Assembly (NCBI GenBank): GCA_963674665.2
Contig: CAXXPL010000011.1
Coordinates: 124,001-188,000, forward strand
Length of the DNA stretch: 64,000 bases
Reading direction: 5' to 3'
Source: G963674665 sp963674665
Lineage (GTDB): Bacteria > Desulfobacterota > Desulfovibrionia > Desulfovibrionales > Desulfovibrionaceae
Below are positions 42,922 through 52,305 of the stretch, piece by piece. The position numbers and the translations under genes are program-made. A model generated the notes under the pieces. It worked only from the letters and a program-made list of their open reading frames with translations, did no database searches and was not told the DNA's origin. Position 1 is the stretch's first letter, and the number at the start of each line of letters is the position of its first letter.

Positions 42922-44076
42922 TCAGTCCACCGGTTTGGACTCGTCATGGGTGCGGAAGAAGTTTTCAAGGATGGTGTCCGAGACCACCATGCCGTTCTTG
43001 GTCAGCCGCAGGTAGCCCTTGGCCAGGCGCATCAGGTTGTGCTTGTGCAGGGCCTCCACAAGGCGGCCGTGTTCCTCCATGAAGTCGCGCCCGGAGAGCT
43101 CGCGGTAGGCCCTGAGCCGCAGCCCCCGGCTGGTGCGCAGCCTGAGCATGATCATCTCCTTGATCCTGGTGTCCAGGTCCAGGACCTCCTTCTCCTTGCC
43201 CAGTTGCACGTTTTGCACCGCCTGGATCCATTGCCGGATGTCCGCCGGGTTCTCCCAGCGCTCTCCGGCGATGGTGGACACCGCCGCTGGTCCCACGCCC
43301 AGGTAGTCCCGCCCCTCCCAGTATCCGAGGTTGTGACGGCTGTAGTATCCCATCCTGGCGAAGTTGGAGATCTCGTACTGGAGATAGCCGCGCGACTCCA
43401 GGAAGTCCGCGCCGTACACGAACATCCTGGACTGCTCCTCCTCGGGGGGGAGGGTCAGTTCCTGGGCCAGGCAGGCGCTCTCCAGGGGGGTGTCCGGCTC
43501 CACGGTCAGGCCGTAGCAGGAAAGGTGCTCGGGCTTGAGTTCGATGGCGAACTTGAGCTCGTCCAGCCAAAGCTTGAGCCGCTGCCCTGGCAATCCCCAG
43601 ATCAGATCGAGGTTCACGCTGGCAAATCCCTCGTGACGCAGAAGATTGTATGCGCGAAGGGCCTGGCTCGAAGTATGCGGGCGCCCCAGCATGGCAAGTT
43701 TTTCGTCGTTGAAGCTCTGCACCCCAAGGCTTACGCGGGTTACGCCCACAGCCTTGAGGGTGCGCGTGAACTCCTGATTGGTGACGCTCTCCGGGTTGCA
43801 CTCGATGGTGAATTCCAGGTCCTTGGCCAGCCTGAAATGCTTCCGCAGGGCGCGGGCCAGGTCCATGATGTCGGCCCGAGGCAACAGGCTGGGCGTGCCG
43901 CCTCCCATGTGCACAGTCTCCACCTCGGGCTTGGAGAGCTTGCGCCCCCAATAGGAGAGTTCCCGCAACACGTGGGAAACATAGGCCTCGCGGGCCTCAT
44001 CCGTGACAGGCTCGGAGTAGAACGCGCAGTAGTTGCACTTGCGGCGGCAAAACGGAACGTGCAGATAGAGCAGCAT
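42922..44076 (-). CDS. hemW: HemW, radical SAM haem chaperone (CPO-III-like)
   Basis: A 384-residue radical SAM protein. The 4Fe-4S Cys are C10, C14 and C17 (FCRRKCNYC). GGGTPSLL (SAM-binding), HNLGYWEGRDYLGVGPAAVS and a C-terminal winged-helix HemN_C-like domain follow. The HNxxYW motif marks HemW, a haem chaperone delivering haem to respiratory enzymes, rather than HemN coproporphyrinogen dehydrogenase, although many databases call it an oxidase. The ATG at 44076 begins right at the conserved LLYLHVPFC start. Ribosome site weak. It follows the queH unit by about 80 nt on the same strand. Confidence 0.92.
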   Translation of the reverse strand: MLLYLHVPFCRRKCNYCAFYSEPVTDEAREAYVSHVLRELSYWGRKLSKPEVETVHMGGGTPSLLPRADIMDLARALRKHFRLAKDLEFTIECNPESVTNQEFTRTLKAVGVTRVSLGVQSFNDEKLAMLGRPHTSSQALRAYNLLRHEGFASVNLDLIWGLPGQRLKLWLDELKFAIELKPEHLSCYGLTVEPDTPLESACLAQELTLPPEEEQSRMFVYGADFLESRGYLQYEISNFARMGYYSRHNLGYWEGRDYLGVGPAAVSTIAGERWENPADIRQWIQAVQNVQLGKEKEVLDLDTRIKEMIMLRLRTSRGLRLRAYRELSGRDFMEEHGRLVEALHKHNLMRLAKGYLRLTKNGMVVSDTILENFFRTHDESKPVD

Positions 44077-44157
44077 GAGTTATTGTCCAAGAGGTTGGAT
44101 AGGAAAGGCTGTGCGAGGGGAAACCTTTCTGCAGGCGGTAACCATTAGTCGTTTCAT

Positions 44158-44712
44158 CTATCCTTTTTGCAGTTCCTTGTGAAAGCGTTCGAATTCGCTA
44201 TACAGGCAGCCGCAGTACTGCTGCCGGTAGATGCCCCATTGTTGCGATGTTTCGATGCCGTGCCGCCACCCCTGGCGGAAGTCCTGGTACAAGAAGGCGG
44301 GTGCGCCATCCCCTGCCATGTGAGTGGCCAGTTCGCGGATGGCATCGTGTTTTTGCTGTTTGGAATAGAGCAGGGTGGAACTGAAGGCGTCGAATCCGCC
44401 GCGTTTGGCAACGGAGCGTGTCTTTTCCAGGCGCAGGCCGTAGCAGATCATACAGCGGCTGGCCTCGCGCATGTTGATTTCCCGGAAATAGCGTTGCGGG
44501 GAGTATTCCTTGTCCAGGTAGATGACCTTGACCCCCAGGCGCCGGGCCACCTGCTCCACGCCTTTCCGGCGGCGCAGGTACTCCTGCAGGGGGTGGATGT
44601 TCGGGTTATAGTACAGGCCAGTGACCTCGTGCCCCTGATTGAGAAGTTGTTCCAGGGGGTGGATGGCGCAGGGGCCGCAACAGATGTGCAGGAGGACTGT
44701 GTTGCCTGCCAT
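44158..44712 (-). CDS. queH: Epoxyqueuosine reductase QueH
   Basis: A 184-residue QueH enzyme that performs the last step of queuosine tRNA modification, replacing QueG in many anaerobes. Conserved Cys are C11, C12 and C15 (HICCGPC) and C87/C90 (SRCMICYG), ligands for the Fe-S and metal cluster; YYNPNIHPLQEY is also typical. ATG 44712 lies 3 nt after the stop of the SGNH-hydrolase gene, so the two are in one operon. Confidence 0.95.
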   Translation of the reverse strand: MAGNTVLLHICCGPCAIHPLEQLLNQGHEVTGLYYNPNIHPLQEYLRRRKGVEQVARRLGVKVIYLDKEYSPQRYFREINMREASRCMICYGLRLEKTRSVAKRGGFDAFSSTLLYSKQQKHDAIRELATHMAGDGAPAFLYQDFRQGWRHGIETSQQWGIYRQQYCGCLYSEFERFHKELQKG

Positions 44713-44715
44713 GGT

Positions 44716-46029
44716 TCACTCCGAAGTGGCGGGGGGCTGGGCCAAGGTTTGAGCCATTGTTTGGGCCAGGACTTGGGCGGCCCGCCCCACGCCCGTGGCG
44801 TTCCAGTGGTTGTCGTAACCGCGTTCCTCCAGTGTATAGTAATTTCCTGAGCTGTGCGAGAAAAGGGGGAAGAGGTCGATGACCTCGATTTTTGCATGGT
44901 TCGCGGCCTGGACAAAGATGTTCGAGAGGTTTGCGGGCGAGTACCCCAGTCCGTTCTGGCCGGAGTAGTCGGTAAGGAGTTCCGGGGTCACCGCATTTGT
45001 GGGGGCGGTGTCGTACTCGGAAGGCTGGATCAGCACCAGGGGACGGATGCCGCGCTCAAGGGAGATATCCCTGAACATGGTGAAGAGCGCGGCAAGCATC
45101 GCCACGGTCCTCTTCTTACGGCTGCCCGGGGCGTCCAGGGCCAGGTCGAAGTCGTAGTAGTCCTCGATCCAGGTGGTGTAGCGCCCCTTGTCGTAAGATT
45201 CGCGGATGTATCGCCCGTACTCCAGCCCCTCGCGGACAAAGGCCCGCACTCCGGGCTCCATGCAGAATTCCCTGTGCCCCTGATGGCATTCGTGCACGAA
45301 CCGCCGGTAGTAGAAGTCATTTGGAGCAAGGGCGAACAGCACCCGCGAGCGAGGCACGCCCACAATGCGCAGGAGCGCCTCCAGTCCGGCGGCCAGGGCG
45401 GGGTACCGGGAGTAGGCGAGGTTGGGCCAGTTCAGGGCCGGGTCCGGGTGCGCAGGGAACAGGGCGTAACCGCCCGAATTGTTCAGCCCGGAGGTGCGCA
45501 GCAGGTTGTTCTTGAACAGGTCGCCGCAGTCGTTGTCCGCGAACACGTGCAGGACCGCGGCAACAGGAGAGCCCAGGGGGAGTTCTCCGCGCTGCGGCGC
45601 GTCCATGACCTCCTTGAACAGGGCCACGTTCTGGTCCGGCCCATAGCCCGGAACGCCGAAGTTCAGGGCCTGGGTCTCGATTCCCTGGTCCGCGAGCCGT
45701 GCCTCGAGCTGCTCGGTGAGGGTTTCGGGGTAATCCAGAAACAGCCCGGCAACGTTGGAGTCACCGAATACCAGGATGGTGGGAGTGTGGGGCGGAACGT
45801 CATCGTGCTCCCGGATGCCCATGGAGTTGGTGCGCAAGCGCACGCCGCCGCGCTCCAGGTCCAGGTCGGGCAGGAAGCGGGCGATGCTGGTGGGGCTGGG
45901 CGTGTAGAGCTCCTGGATAGGGGAGCGTCCCCGGACGCGAAGCCAGACTTCGTAGAGCCCCAGAGCCAGGCAGGCGCAGCAGAGGATCAGCAGTGCGATT
46001 GCGAAAATTCCGCGGATAAGGCGGTTCAT
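44716..46029 (-). CDS. SGNH/GDSL-like hydrolase, membrane-anchored
   Basis: A 437-residue protein with an N-terminal membrane anchor or signal (residues 7-27; two Cys in LILCCACLALG could serve as a lipobox-like site, but this is uncertain). The SGNH fold is shown by VFGDSN with Ser 91, GVPGYGPDQNVALF (the Gly block), FADNDCGDLFKN (Asn block) and DNHWNATG near the C-terminus with the catalytic Asp-His pair. Related proteins act as polysaccharide acyltransferases/esterases such as AlgX/AlgJ. The substrate here is unknown. It sits just before queH on the same transcript, a functionally odd pairing. Confidence 0.82.
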   Translation of the reverse strand: MNRLIRGIFAIALLILCCACLALGLYEVWLRVRGRSPIQELYTPSPTSIARFLPDLDLERGGVRLRTNSMGIREHDDVPPHTPTILVFGDSNVAGLFLDYPETLTEQLEARLADQGIETQALNFGVPGYGPDQNVALFKEVMDAPQRGELPLGSPVAAVLHVFADNDCGDLFKNNLLRTSGLNNSGGYALFPAHPDPALNWPNLAYSRYPALAAGLEALLRIVGVPRSRVLFALAPNDFYYRRFVHECHQGHREFCMEPGVRAFVREGLEYGRYIRESYDKGRYTTWIEDYYDFDLALDAPGSRKKRTVAMLAALFTMFRDISLERGIRPLVLIQPSEYDTAPTNAVTPELLTDYSGQNGLGYSPANLSNIFVQAANHAKIEVIDLFPLFSHSSGNYYTLEERGYDNHWNATGVGRAAQVLAQTMAQTLAQPPATSE

Positions 46030-46057
46030 GGCCTCACAGATTGGAAAGGCTGTGCTC

Positions 46058-46091
46058 GAGGGGGAGACCATTTTGATATGGAATCCCCCTC
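46058..46091 (-). terminator. Hairpin terminator of rng
   Basis: GAGGGGGA pairs with TCCCCCTC, with an inner CCAT/ATGG stem. Read on the minus strand it lies 29 nt after the RNase G stop and just before the SGNH gene start. Confidence 0.6.
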
Positions 46092-46119
46092 TGGAAACAA
46101 TCTGAATTCGATTGGGGGA

Positions 46120-47580
46120 TTAATTCCCGTCGATGATGATCTCGCTGTCGAATTCCTTTTCAAGATCCAGAAGTTTTCGGCGCTTCTGGTTCAGCAGGTA
46201 GAAGGCCAGCTCCTTGTTGGTGGCATAACGCACGGGCGGCACCTGGTTGCCCTGGCGCAGCAGCCTGTGAATGTCCTTGAGGGCTTGCATGGACTGCCAC
46301 TCAAGGTTTCGGCGCACGCCGGAGCCTCCGCAACAGGGGCAGGCCTCGGTGCTCAGGGAAATGGCCGAGGAGCCCAGGCGTTGTCGGACCACCTGCAGCA
46401 GGCCGAACTTGGTCATCTTGCCCACGTCGTGGCGGGCGCGGTCGCCCTTCATGGATTGGCGCAGGGTTTTTTCCACTTCCATCCACTGCTTGCGGTCCTT
46501 CATCTCGATGAAGTCGATGACCACCTGTCCTCCGACGTCGCGAAGGCGCAATTGCTGGGCGATGACCTCCGCAGCCTCGAGGTTGGTCTTGAGGGCCATT
46601 TCCTGGAAATTGGACTTGCCGCCGATCTTGCCTGAGTTGATGTCCACGGCCATGAGGGCCTCGGTCTGATCGAAAACCAGCACGCCGCCCGAAGGCAGGC
46701 TCACGGAGCGGGAGTGGATGTTTTCAAGCTGCTTCTGGATGTTGAACCGCTCCCACAAAGGGCGTTCCGCCACATTGTGAACCTTCACCAGGCTCAGTTT
46801 GCGGGGAAAGATCAGGGATGTGAATTCGTTGACGCGGTCCGCGGTAACCGGGTCGTCCACCCATACCTCGCCCACGTCGTCGGTGAGATAGTCGCGGATG
46901 GCGCGGGAGGCCAGGTCCGGCTCCTCGTACACCAGGGAAGGGGGTGATTCGGTCCCGGCCTTGCGGCGGACCTCCTTCCACAGGCGTTTCAGGAACTGCA
47001 GGTCCTTGGAGAGCGTGGTCTTGCTCTGTCCCACGCTGGCGGTGCGCACGATGACTCCCAGCCCATCGTCCAGAGGCAGGCTGTCGATGATGGTCTTGAG
47101 CCGCCCGCGCTCCTCTTCGTCTTCCACCTTGCGGGATACGCCGACTTGCTCGCGTCCGGGTGTGAGCACCAGGCAGCGCCCGGGCAGTGAAATGTAGGTG
47201 GTGAGAAACGCGCCCTTGGTGCCCGTGGGCTCCTTGACCACCTGTACGAGCACCTCCTGGCCGGGTTTGAGAACCCGCTGCATCAAGGGATATTTGTGTC
47301 CCTTACTGGCGCTGTGGGGCTGGTTGTAATATTCGGGGTGTACTTCGTCGATCTGGAGAAAGCCGTTTTTTTCGGCTCCGTAGTTGATGAAGGCGGCCTG
47401 AAGCGAGGGGTCGATATTGTGGATGGTGCCTTTGTAGATGTTACCCCTGGTCTTGGCCTGGTGCAGCATCTCGACATAGTATTCCTGCACCTTGCCGTCT
47501 TCGGCCAGGACCACTTCCACCTGCTCACCGGGGAGCACGCCAACAAACATCTTTCTTTTTTTCTTTTTTCCACGAGACAT
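46120..47580 (-). CDS. rng: Ribonuclease E/G family protein (RNase G)
   Basis: A 486-residue endoribonuclease that starts RNA decay and processes rRNA. It has an S1 domain (about 38-125; GNIYKGTIHNIDPSLQAAFI), the catalytic DNase I-like region (LMAVDINSGK with the first Asp, DFIEMKDR with the second) and a Zn-link CPCCGGSG. The C-terminal scaffold of RNase E is absent, so it is the RNase G type. The extreme N-terminus is very basic (MSRGKKKKRKMF). The ATG at 47580 follows AGAGGA by 7 nt. Single gene with terminator at 46058. Confidence 0.96.
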   Translation of the reverse strand: MSRGKKKKRKMFVGVLPGEQVEVVLAEDGKVQEYYVEMLHQAKTRGNIYKGTIHNIDPSLQAAFINYGAEKNGFLQIDEVHPEYYNQPHSASKGHKYPLMQRVLKPGQEVLVQVVKEPTGTKGAFLTTYISLPGRCLVLTPGREQVGVSRKVEDEEERGRLKTIIDSLPLDDGLGVIVRTASVGQSKTTLSKDLQFLKRLWKEVRRKAGTESPPSLVYEEPDLASRAIRDYLTDDVGEVWVDDPVTADRVNEFTSLIFPRKLSLVKVHNVAERPLWERFNIQKQLENIHSRSVSLPSGGVLVFDQTEALMAVDINSGKIGGKSNFQEMALKTNLEAAEVIAQQLRLRDVGGQVVIDFIEMKDRKQWMEVEKTLRQSMKGDRARHDVGKMTKFGLLQVVRQRLGSSAISLSTEACPCCGGSGVRRNLEWQSMQALKDIHRLLRQGNQVPPVRYATNKELAFYLLNQKRRKLLDLEKEFDSEIIIDGN

Positions 47581-47787
47581 ATAAAATTCCTCTGCTGAAA
47601 ATATGGTAACCGCACAATGCGATTCATGAAATACCTGTTACATGGGGCGCAATGCCAGGCCTGTGCACCTCCACGACAAGCGTCTTGCTTTGTCGTGATG
47701 CGCAGGGCCGTGCATAACCGGGAACATGACGGAGCCACCCCTTTCCTTTCCCGGTGTATGCATTGCGCCGCGAAAAATACACAACAA

Positions 47788-48774
47788 TCAGACCGCCTTG
47801 TAAAAGGCGGGGTCCTCCCCGGCAAGGGCCTTGACCCTGCCGTCACGGCCCAGAGCCATGATCGCGGCTTCCACAACGGCCATGTCTGCATCCAGCGCCT
47901 TGGCGAGCTGCGCCACAGTCTGGGGACGGCGCTTGAGCGAGTTGTATACTGAGGAAACAACATCGCCGTTGCGGGGAACGTCGGAAAACTTATGTGCAAA
48001 TTCGTCTTGCCCCAAAGTTTCGCTTATGGCAATGCCCGGGGCGTTTGTCTCGGAAGCGGCGGACTTTTCGCCAGCGCCGAGAGCGTCTCTGAAACGTTGC
48101 AGGGTGTCGGCGTCAACCCCCCGGGTGCCTTCATAGGCGCCGGGGCGTGAGAGGGTGACGACATCCACGCGGTCGGGCCGCAGCCTCTTCACATAGTCCC
48201 GCAGCAGGGACAGGTTCTTCTCGCTGTCGTTGAACCCTTTGGCCAGCAGCACTTCGAGGTAGATCCGCCCCTTGTATTCCTGGCGGAAATCCAGCAGGCC
48301 ATGGGCGATGCGGTTCAGGTCCAACTCCGAATGGGCGCGGTTCAGCTTGCGGAACTCTCCTGGCACCAAAGTGTCCATGGAGGGGAGCACCGCGTCGGCA
48401 TGAGCCAGTTCGGCGCGGACCTGGGGATCGTATAGCAGGCTGGAGTTGGTGAGGACAGCGGTCGAGGCGCGCGAGGCCAACTTCCGGGCGGCTTGCAGGA
48501 TTTCGCCCAGGCGGCTGTGCAGACAGGGTTCACCGGAGCCGCCCATGGTCACATAGTCCAGGGGCAGGTTCACGTGTCGGAGCCAGTGCTCCAGTTCTCC
48601 CATCAGCTGGTCAAAGGGAACATATTCAGCGCGTTGGGTGTAGCGGGTGGTGTTTGGCCCCACCTCGCAGTACAAACAGTCGAAGCTGCAGATTTTGCGC
48701 CCCAGGAGATCCAGGCCCAGGGAGCGCCCCAATCGGCTGGAAACCACGGGGCCGAAAACATACTTGTAATCCAT
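47788..48774 (-). CDS. Radical SAM protein with C-terminal winged-helix
   Basis: A 328-residue radical SAM protein. The cluster Cys are C29, C33 and C36 (CSFDCLYC), with the SAM motif GSGEPCLH. The N-terminal GPVVSSRLGRSLGLDLLG is typical of the Wyosine-like/YydG-like uncharacterised group. The last 70 residues (VVSSVYNSLKRRPQTVAQLA, then EAAIMALGRDGRVKALAG) look like a winged-helix DNA-binding domain, a combination seen in a subset of the family. The role is unknown. It is monocistronic, starting at ATG 48774 with AGGA upstream. Confidence 0.85.
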   Translation of the reverse strand: MDYKYVFGPVVSSRLGRSLGLDLLGRKICSFDCLYCEVGPNTTRYTQRAEYVPFDQLMGELEHWLRHVNLPLDYVTMGGSGEPCLHSRLGEILQAARKLASRASTAVLTNSSLLYDPQVRAELAHADAVLPSMDTLVPGEFRKLNRAHSELDLNRIAHGLLDFRQEYKGRIYLEVLLAKGFNDSEKNLSLLRDYVKRLRPDRVDVVTLSRPGAYEGTRGVDADTLQRFRDALGAGEKSAASETNAPGIAISETLGQDEFAHKFSDVPRNGDVVSSVYNSLKRRPQTVAQLAKALDADMAVVEAAIMALGRDGRVKALAGEDPAFYKAV

Positions 48775-49048
48775 CCAATATATCCTGATTCCACAGTGCC
48801 TCCGAGGCTACGATGCCCTGAAGCGGCGTGGAAATTTGGCTGCGGACCGGAAAACGACGGAAGGGGAGGGCAGCGCATGGGATCACGCGCACCGGAAACA
48901 AGGCCCCCCTTGCTTTACCGGTTCAAAAACCGCGCGGGACACTTTCGGCTGTTGTGTCAGGCGGTTGCAACTCTATTCGTTGTGGGCCCATTATTCCCGC
49001 GGCGCCCTTGTTAAAGACCGGAATATTCATTGCTATACTGTATCCGCA

Positions 49049-51124
49049 TCATTCATATAATTTCCTGACTCTCTCGTCCAGTTCCTCTTCAATTTCATGG
49101 CATTCAGATACGTCCGTTTCAAGTGCGCGGGCTGCGAGTTTTGCCAGGGCGCGTTTTTCCCCGGATTGCGGCAAAGCCACGGGCATGTCCGCGATATAGC
49201 GCCGTCCATGGGAGCGGTAACCGCCACGGAACACGGGCGCGCGCTCCCGCACCAGTTCCTCCAGCAGCCTGGAGTTGCACAGGGCCAGGAGGAACAGGCC
49301 GCCTTCCGGTCCCTGGCCGAGAATGTCCGCCCTGGGAATCAGGCCGTAACTTCCGGCATTGCCCCCACCGGTGAACAGATAACCCCCGTTTTGTTCCAGC
49401 CCCGGGTCATGGGTGCAGGCGGGGCGCAGGGCAAGGGCGCGCACCAGCACCTTTGCGCGGCTGAAATCCAAAGGAGAGCGAGGGCACCACCAAGCGTACC
49501 ATGACTTGTAGCGCATGCGCGGCGTTCCTCTGCGTTCCAGAGTCTGGCGGACGCGGCAAAGGTACTCCCAGGCATGTGGCGTGTTTTCACGCAGCCAGCT
49601 TTCCCCGAGCAAAGGAGCGCCCTGCTTCGGTGCGTAGGGATACAGGGCCAGGTGCCGGGGGCAAAGGGGCTCGTACCGGGCCACATCCGTTCCCTTCAGC
49701 AGGGGACGGGTCACCTCCTGCTCCAGAAGGATGTGTTCGTCAAGATGTTTCGAATATACCCGGCAAAGGCCGTGCTCCCCTTTCCCGAGGTCCTGGAGGA
49801 TGAGCATCCTGTCGCCCCCGGAAATAACGCCCTGGAAGATGGACTCGCACACGCGCCCCAGGGGCATGGTCTCGCGGCTCTTTCCAGAGGTGCGCACCGT
49901 CGCGCCCCGCCCGTTTTCGGCGGTTGTCCGGTCTTCCCGGCGCAGCCCCAGAAGGCAGGCGTAGCTTGCTGATTCGAAGTTATGCTCCGATATGGCGGTG
50001 TCGGATTCCGGGGAAATGTCCTGCTTGAGAAATATCCGCGCCTCCCGTTGCAGCAGCTCGAGCAGGGACTGACCGTGGGCCGTGGTGAGCAGCCGCCCCG
50101 GCAGCACGAAAGCCAGCACGCCCCCGGGTGCGAGAAGCCGCAGCCCTAACTCCACGAAGCAGTTGGCAGCGTCGAACTTGCCCCTGGCCGAGGCGAACCG
50201 CTCCCTGTAGAGTGTACGGTGTTTGGCGGAAATACGTTGGATGCGCAAAAAGGGCGGGTTGCCGAGAAGCAGGTCAAAGCCTTGCCCCTCGCGCCGGGGA
50301 AATGCGGAGCCCCAACTGAAGCCGGGGTACCCCTGCTCCTCCAGGAGACTGTCTCCCAGGCGGATGTTTTGTCTCAGCGCCCGGGCCGCCTCTGGAAGCG
50401 CCCCAGGTGGGAGCCCAAGGGCCAGGGCGTTGAGCAGCAGGCGCGCCCTGCACAGCCGCACCGCGCGCGGGTCCAGGTCCACGCCGTGCAGTTGGTCGAG
50501 AACGTCGAGACAGGCCTTTTCCCGAGTTGTTTCCCTGTCCATGAGCAGGTGCAGCATCGTCACCAGGAAAACGCCCCCTCCGGCTGCGGGATCGCAGACA
50601 AGCGACCATGGCCTCTCTGGGGGGAACTGTTCCATAGCCTGGAGACAGAGGTGGCGTGCCAGGGGCATGGGGGTGTAGAAAGAACCCGAGCGCTTGCGGC
50701 TGCTCTCGCCACAGGGCGTTTCCAAGGCCAGCACGCCCTGCTCGTGCCCCAGGGAGAGGATCTCCGGACCCAGGGAATCCGGGGGTGGAGCGCATTCGGA
50801 ATGCAGGGAAATGTTGAACTCCCGGAAATGTGGTTCGGCTAGGCGCCTGAATGCTTCCATTGGCGCGGACTCGTCCTCGGAGTGGAGCTCCCGATACAAG
50901 GGGGCGTATTCAGTCCGGAACAGGCTTTGCTCCCCCAGCATCCGGGACATCAGCAGCGTGTCCAGCATGTCCTGAACCCGCCCCGGAGTGAGGGCGAACA
51001 GTTCCCCGGCTTGGCGGCGTATTTTTAGGCAGGAGCGCAGAAAGCGGCGTTCGAGCTCCCGTCGGGGAGAGGATTCGGCGCGTGTCTCAGGCATGCTTTT
51101 CTTGACACCAGGGGGAGGAACCAC
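49049..51124 (-). CDS. Orphan Eco57I-like N6-adenine DNA methylase
   Basis: An amino-methyltransferase of about 681-691 residues related to Eco57I/TaqI-type enzymes. Motif X is GSFYTP (147-152 from the GTG), motif I CDPAAGGGVFL (177-187), an acidic motif GVDLDPRAVRLCRARL, and the catalytic motif IV NPPF (289-292). The C-terminal third (from about 430) resembles a target-recognition domain, with NGGYLFTGGGNAG and an end RRYIADMPVALPQ. The N-terminal ~145 residues are helical, and no PD-ExK nuclease motif is visible, so it looks like a methylase without restriction. No R subunit is nearby. The start is GTG 51124 or ATG 51094; neither has a good ribosome site. The type IIG label is possible but unsupported. 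Confidence 0.88.
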   Translation of the reverse strand: MVPPPGVKKSMPETRAESSPRRELERRFLRSCLKIRRQAGELFALTPGRVQDMLDTLLMSRMLGEQSLFRTEYAPLYRELHSEDESAPMEAFRRLAEPHFREFNISLHSECAPPPDSLGPEILSLGHEQGVLALETPCGESSRKRSGSFYTPMPLARHLCLQAMEQFPPERPWSLVCDPAAGGGVFLVTMLHLLMDRETTREKACLDVLDQLHGVDLDPRAVRLCRARLLLNALALGLPPGALPEAARALRQNIRLGDSLLEEQGYPGFSWGSAFPRREGQGFDLLLGNPPFLRIQRISAKHRTLYRERFASARGKFDAANCFVELGLRLLAPGGVLAFVLPGRLLTTAHGQSLLELLQREARIFLKQDISPESDTAISEHNFESASYACLLGLRREDRTTAENGRGATVRTSGKSRETMPLGRVCESIFQGVISGGDRMLILQDLGKGEHGLCRVYSKHLDEHILLEQEVTRPLLKGTDVARYEPLCPRHLALYPYAPKQGAPLLGESWLRENTPHAWEYLCRVRQTLERRGTPRMRYKSWYAWWCPRSPLDFSRAKVLVRALALRPACTHDPGLEQNGGYLFTGGGNAGSYGLIPRADILGQGPEGGLFLLALCNSRLLEELVRERAPVFRGGYRSHGRRYIADMPVALPQSGEKRALAKLAARALETDVSECHEIEEELDERVRKLYE

Positions 51125-51194
51125 TAGCGGTTCTGCAACACTTTCGCGTCCAGCGGCAGGCGCCGGGGGACGACGCAGATAGGGGAGGCTTGAT

Positions 51195-52067
51195 ATGCCC
51201 GCAAAAGGTGAACTTGTTCAAATGGTTAGCCCCAAGGGGAAAAGGTATCTCGTCCGCGTGGGCAAGGAGGACGCCCTGCACACGCATGACGGGGTCATCA
51301 CGATGGAGGCCATCGAGGCCGCGCCTTTCGGCGCCACGCTGAACACCCACATGGGCAAGCCATATCGACTACTGCGCCCCACATTGTATGATTTGGTCAA
51401 GGGCGTCAAACGCCAGACCCAGATCATCTATCCCAAGGACATCGGCTACATCTGCATGAAATTGGGCATCGGGCCGGGGCGCCGGATCATAGAGGCGGGC
51501 AGTGGCTCAGGGAGCCTGACCCTGGCCATGTCCTGGTTCTGCGGCGATACCGGGCGAATCTACACCTACGAGCGCAGGCCCGAGTTCTACAAGCTCTGCC
51601 GTCGCAACCTGGATTGGGCCGGCCTGGGGGACAACGTGGAGCAGTTCAACCACGACATCACCGAGGGCTTTTTGCAGGATAACGTGGACGCCCTGTTCCT
51701 GGATGTGCGCACGCCCTGGGACTACCTGGATCAGGCCGTGGCCGCTGTTGGTCCGGGCGCGCCCCTCGGCTTCCTGCTTCCCACCACCAGCCAGGTGAGT
51801 GAATTGCTCGCGGGGCTGGAAAACGGTCCCTTCGCGGGTATCGAGGTCCTGGAGATCCTGGTCCGGCGTTGGAAGCCCGTTCCCGACAGACTGCGCCCCG
51901 ATGACCGTATGGTGGCACACACCGGCTTCCTGGTGTTTGCCAGACAGCAGGACAAGGAAATCACCGAAGGCCACGAGTTCGTGAAAAAGGAACGCCCGGA
52001 ATGGCCCGAAGAATCCGAAGAGGCGGGAACCGAGGAAGCGGAAGGCACGAAACGAGCGGAAGAATAA
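51195..52067 (+). CDS. trmI: tRNA (adenine-58-N1)-methyltransferase TrmI
   Basis: A 290-residue Rossmann-fold enzyme that makes m1A58 in the T-loop of tRNAs. SAM binding is by IIEAGSGSGSLTL (about 98-110), and the catalytic region is DALFLDVRTPWDYL. The N-terminal domain includes THDGVITMEAIEAAPFG. The C-terminal tail is Glu-rich (EESEEAGTEEAEGTK), an unusual acidic extension. The ATG follows GGGGAGG. It is divergent from the orphan methylase with 70 bp between. Confidence 0.95.
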   Translation: MPAKGELVQMVSPKGKRYLVRVGKEDALHTHDGVITMEAIEAAPFGATLNTHMGKPYRLLRPTLYDLVKGVKRQTQIIYPKDIGYICMKLGIGPGRRIIEAGSGSGSLTLAMSWFCGDTGRIYTYERRPEFYKLCRRNLDWAGLGDNVEQFNHDITEGFLQDNVDALFLDVRTPWDYLDQAVAAVGPGAPLGFLLPTTSQVSELLAGLENGPFAGIEVLEILVRRWKPVPDRLRPDDRMVAHTGFLVFARQQDKEITEGHEFVKKERPEWPEESEEAGTEEAEGTKRAEE

Positions 52068-52086
52068 GTATATTGCAAGAGTTGGC

Positions 52087-52120
52087 GGGGTGAACCCTTT
52101 TGTGAAAAAGGGCTTCCCCC
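52087..52120 (+). terminator. Hairpin terminator of trmI
   Basis: GGGGTGAACCCTTTT pairs with AAAAAGGGCTTCCCCC, 20 nt after the trmI stop, with a T-poor tail. Confidence 0.65.
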
Positions 52121-52252
52121 TGGACCCCCCTCCGAAAAATTGTGGTATTATGATAGAGATTTCGCCCCGAGCAGTTAAGAGCGCGCTGGGCAAATTTGTT
52201 TGCAATAGAGTAATATGTTTAAAATTTGAAAAGTTTTGAAGAGGGGGTCCGA

Positions 52253-52282
52253 GGGAGGGACTATTTTCAAAAAGTCCCTCCC
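52253..52282 (-). terminator. Hairpin terminator of glpX
   Basis: A perfect stem GGGAGGGACT / AGTCCCTCCC around ATTTTCAAAA. On the minus strand it lies 24 nt after the glpX stop. Confidence 0.75.
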
Positions 52283-52305
52283 CCGGAAAGCTTTCTCAAA
52301 TAGTT

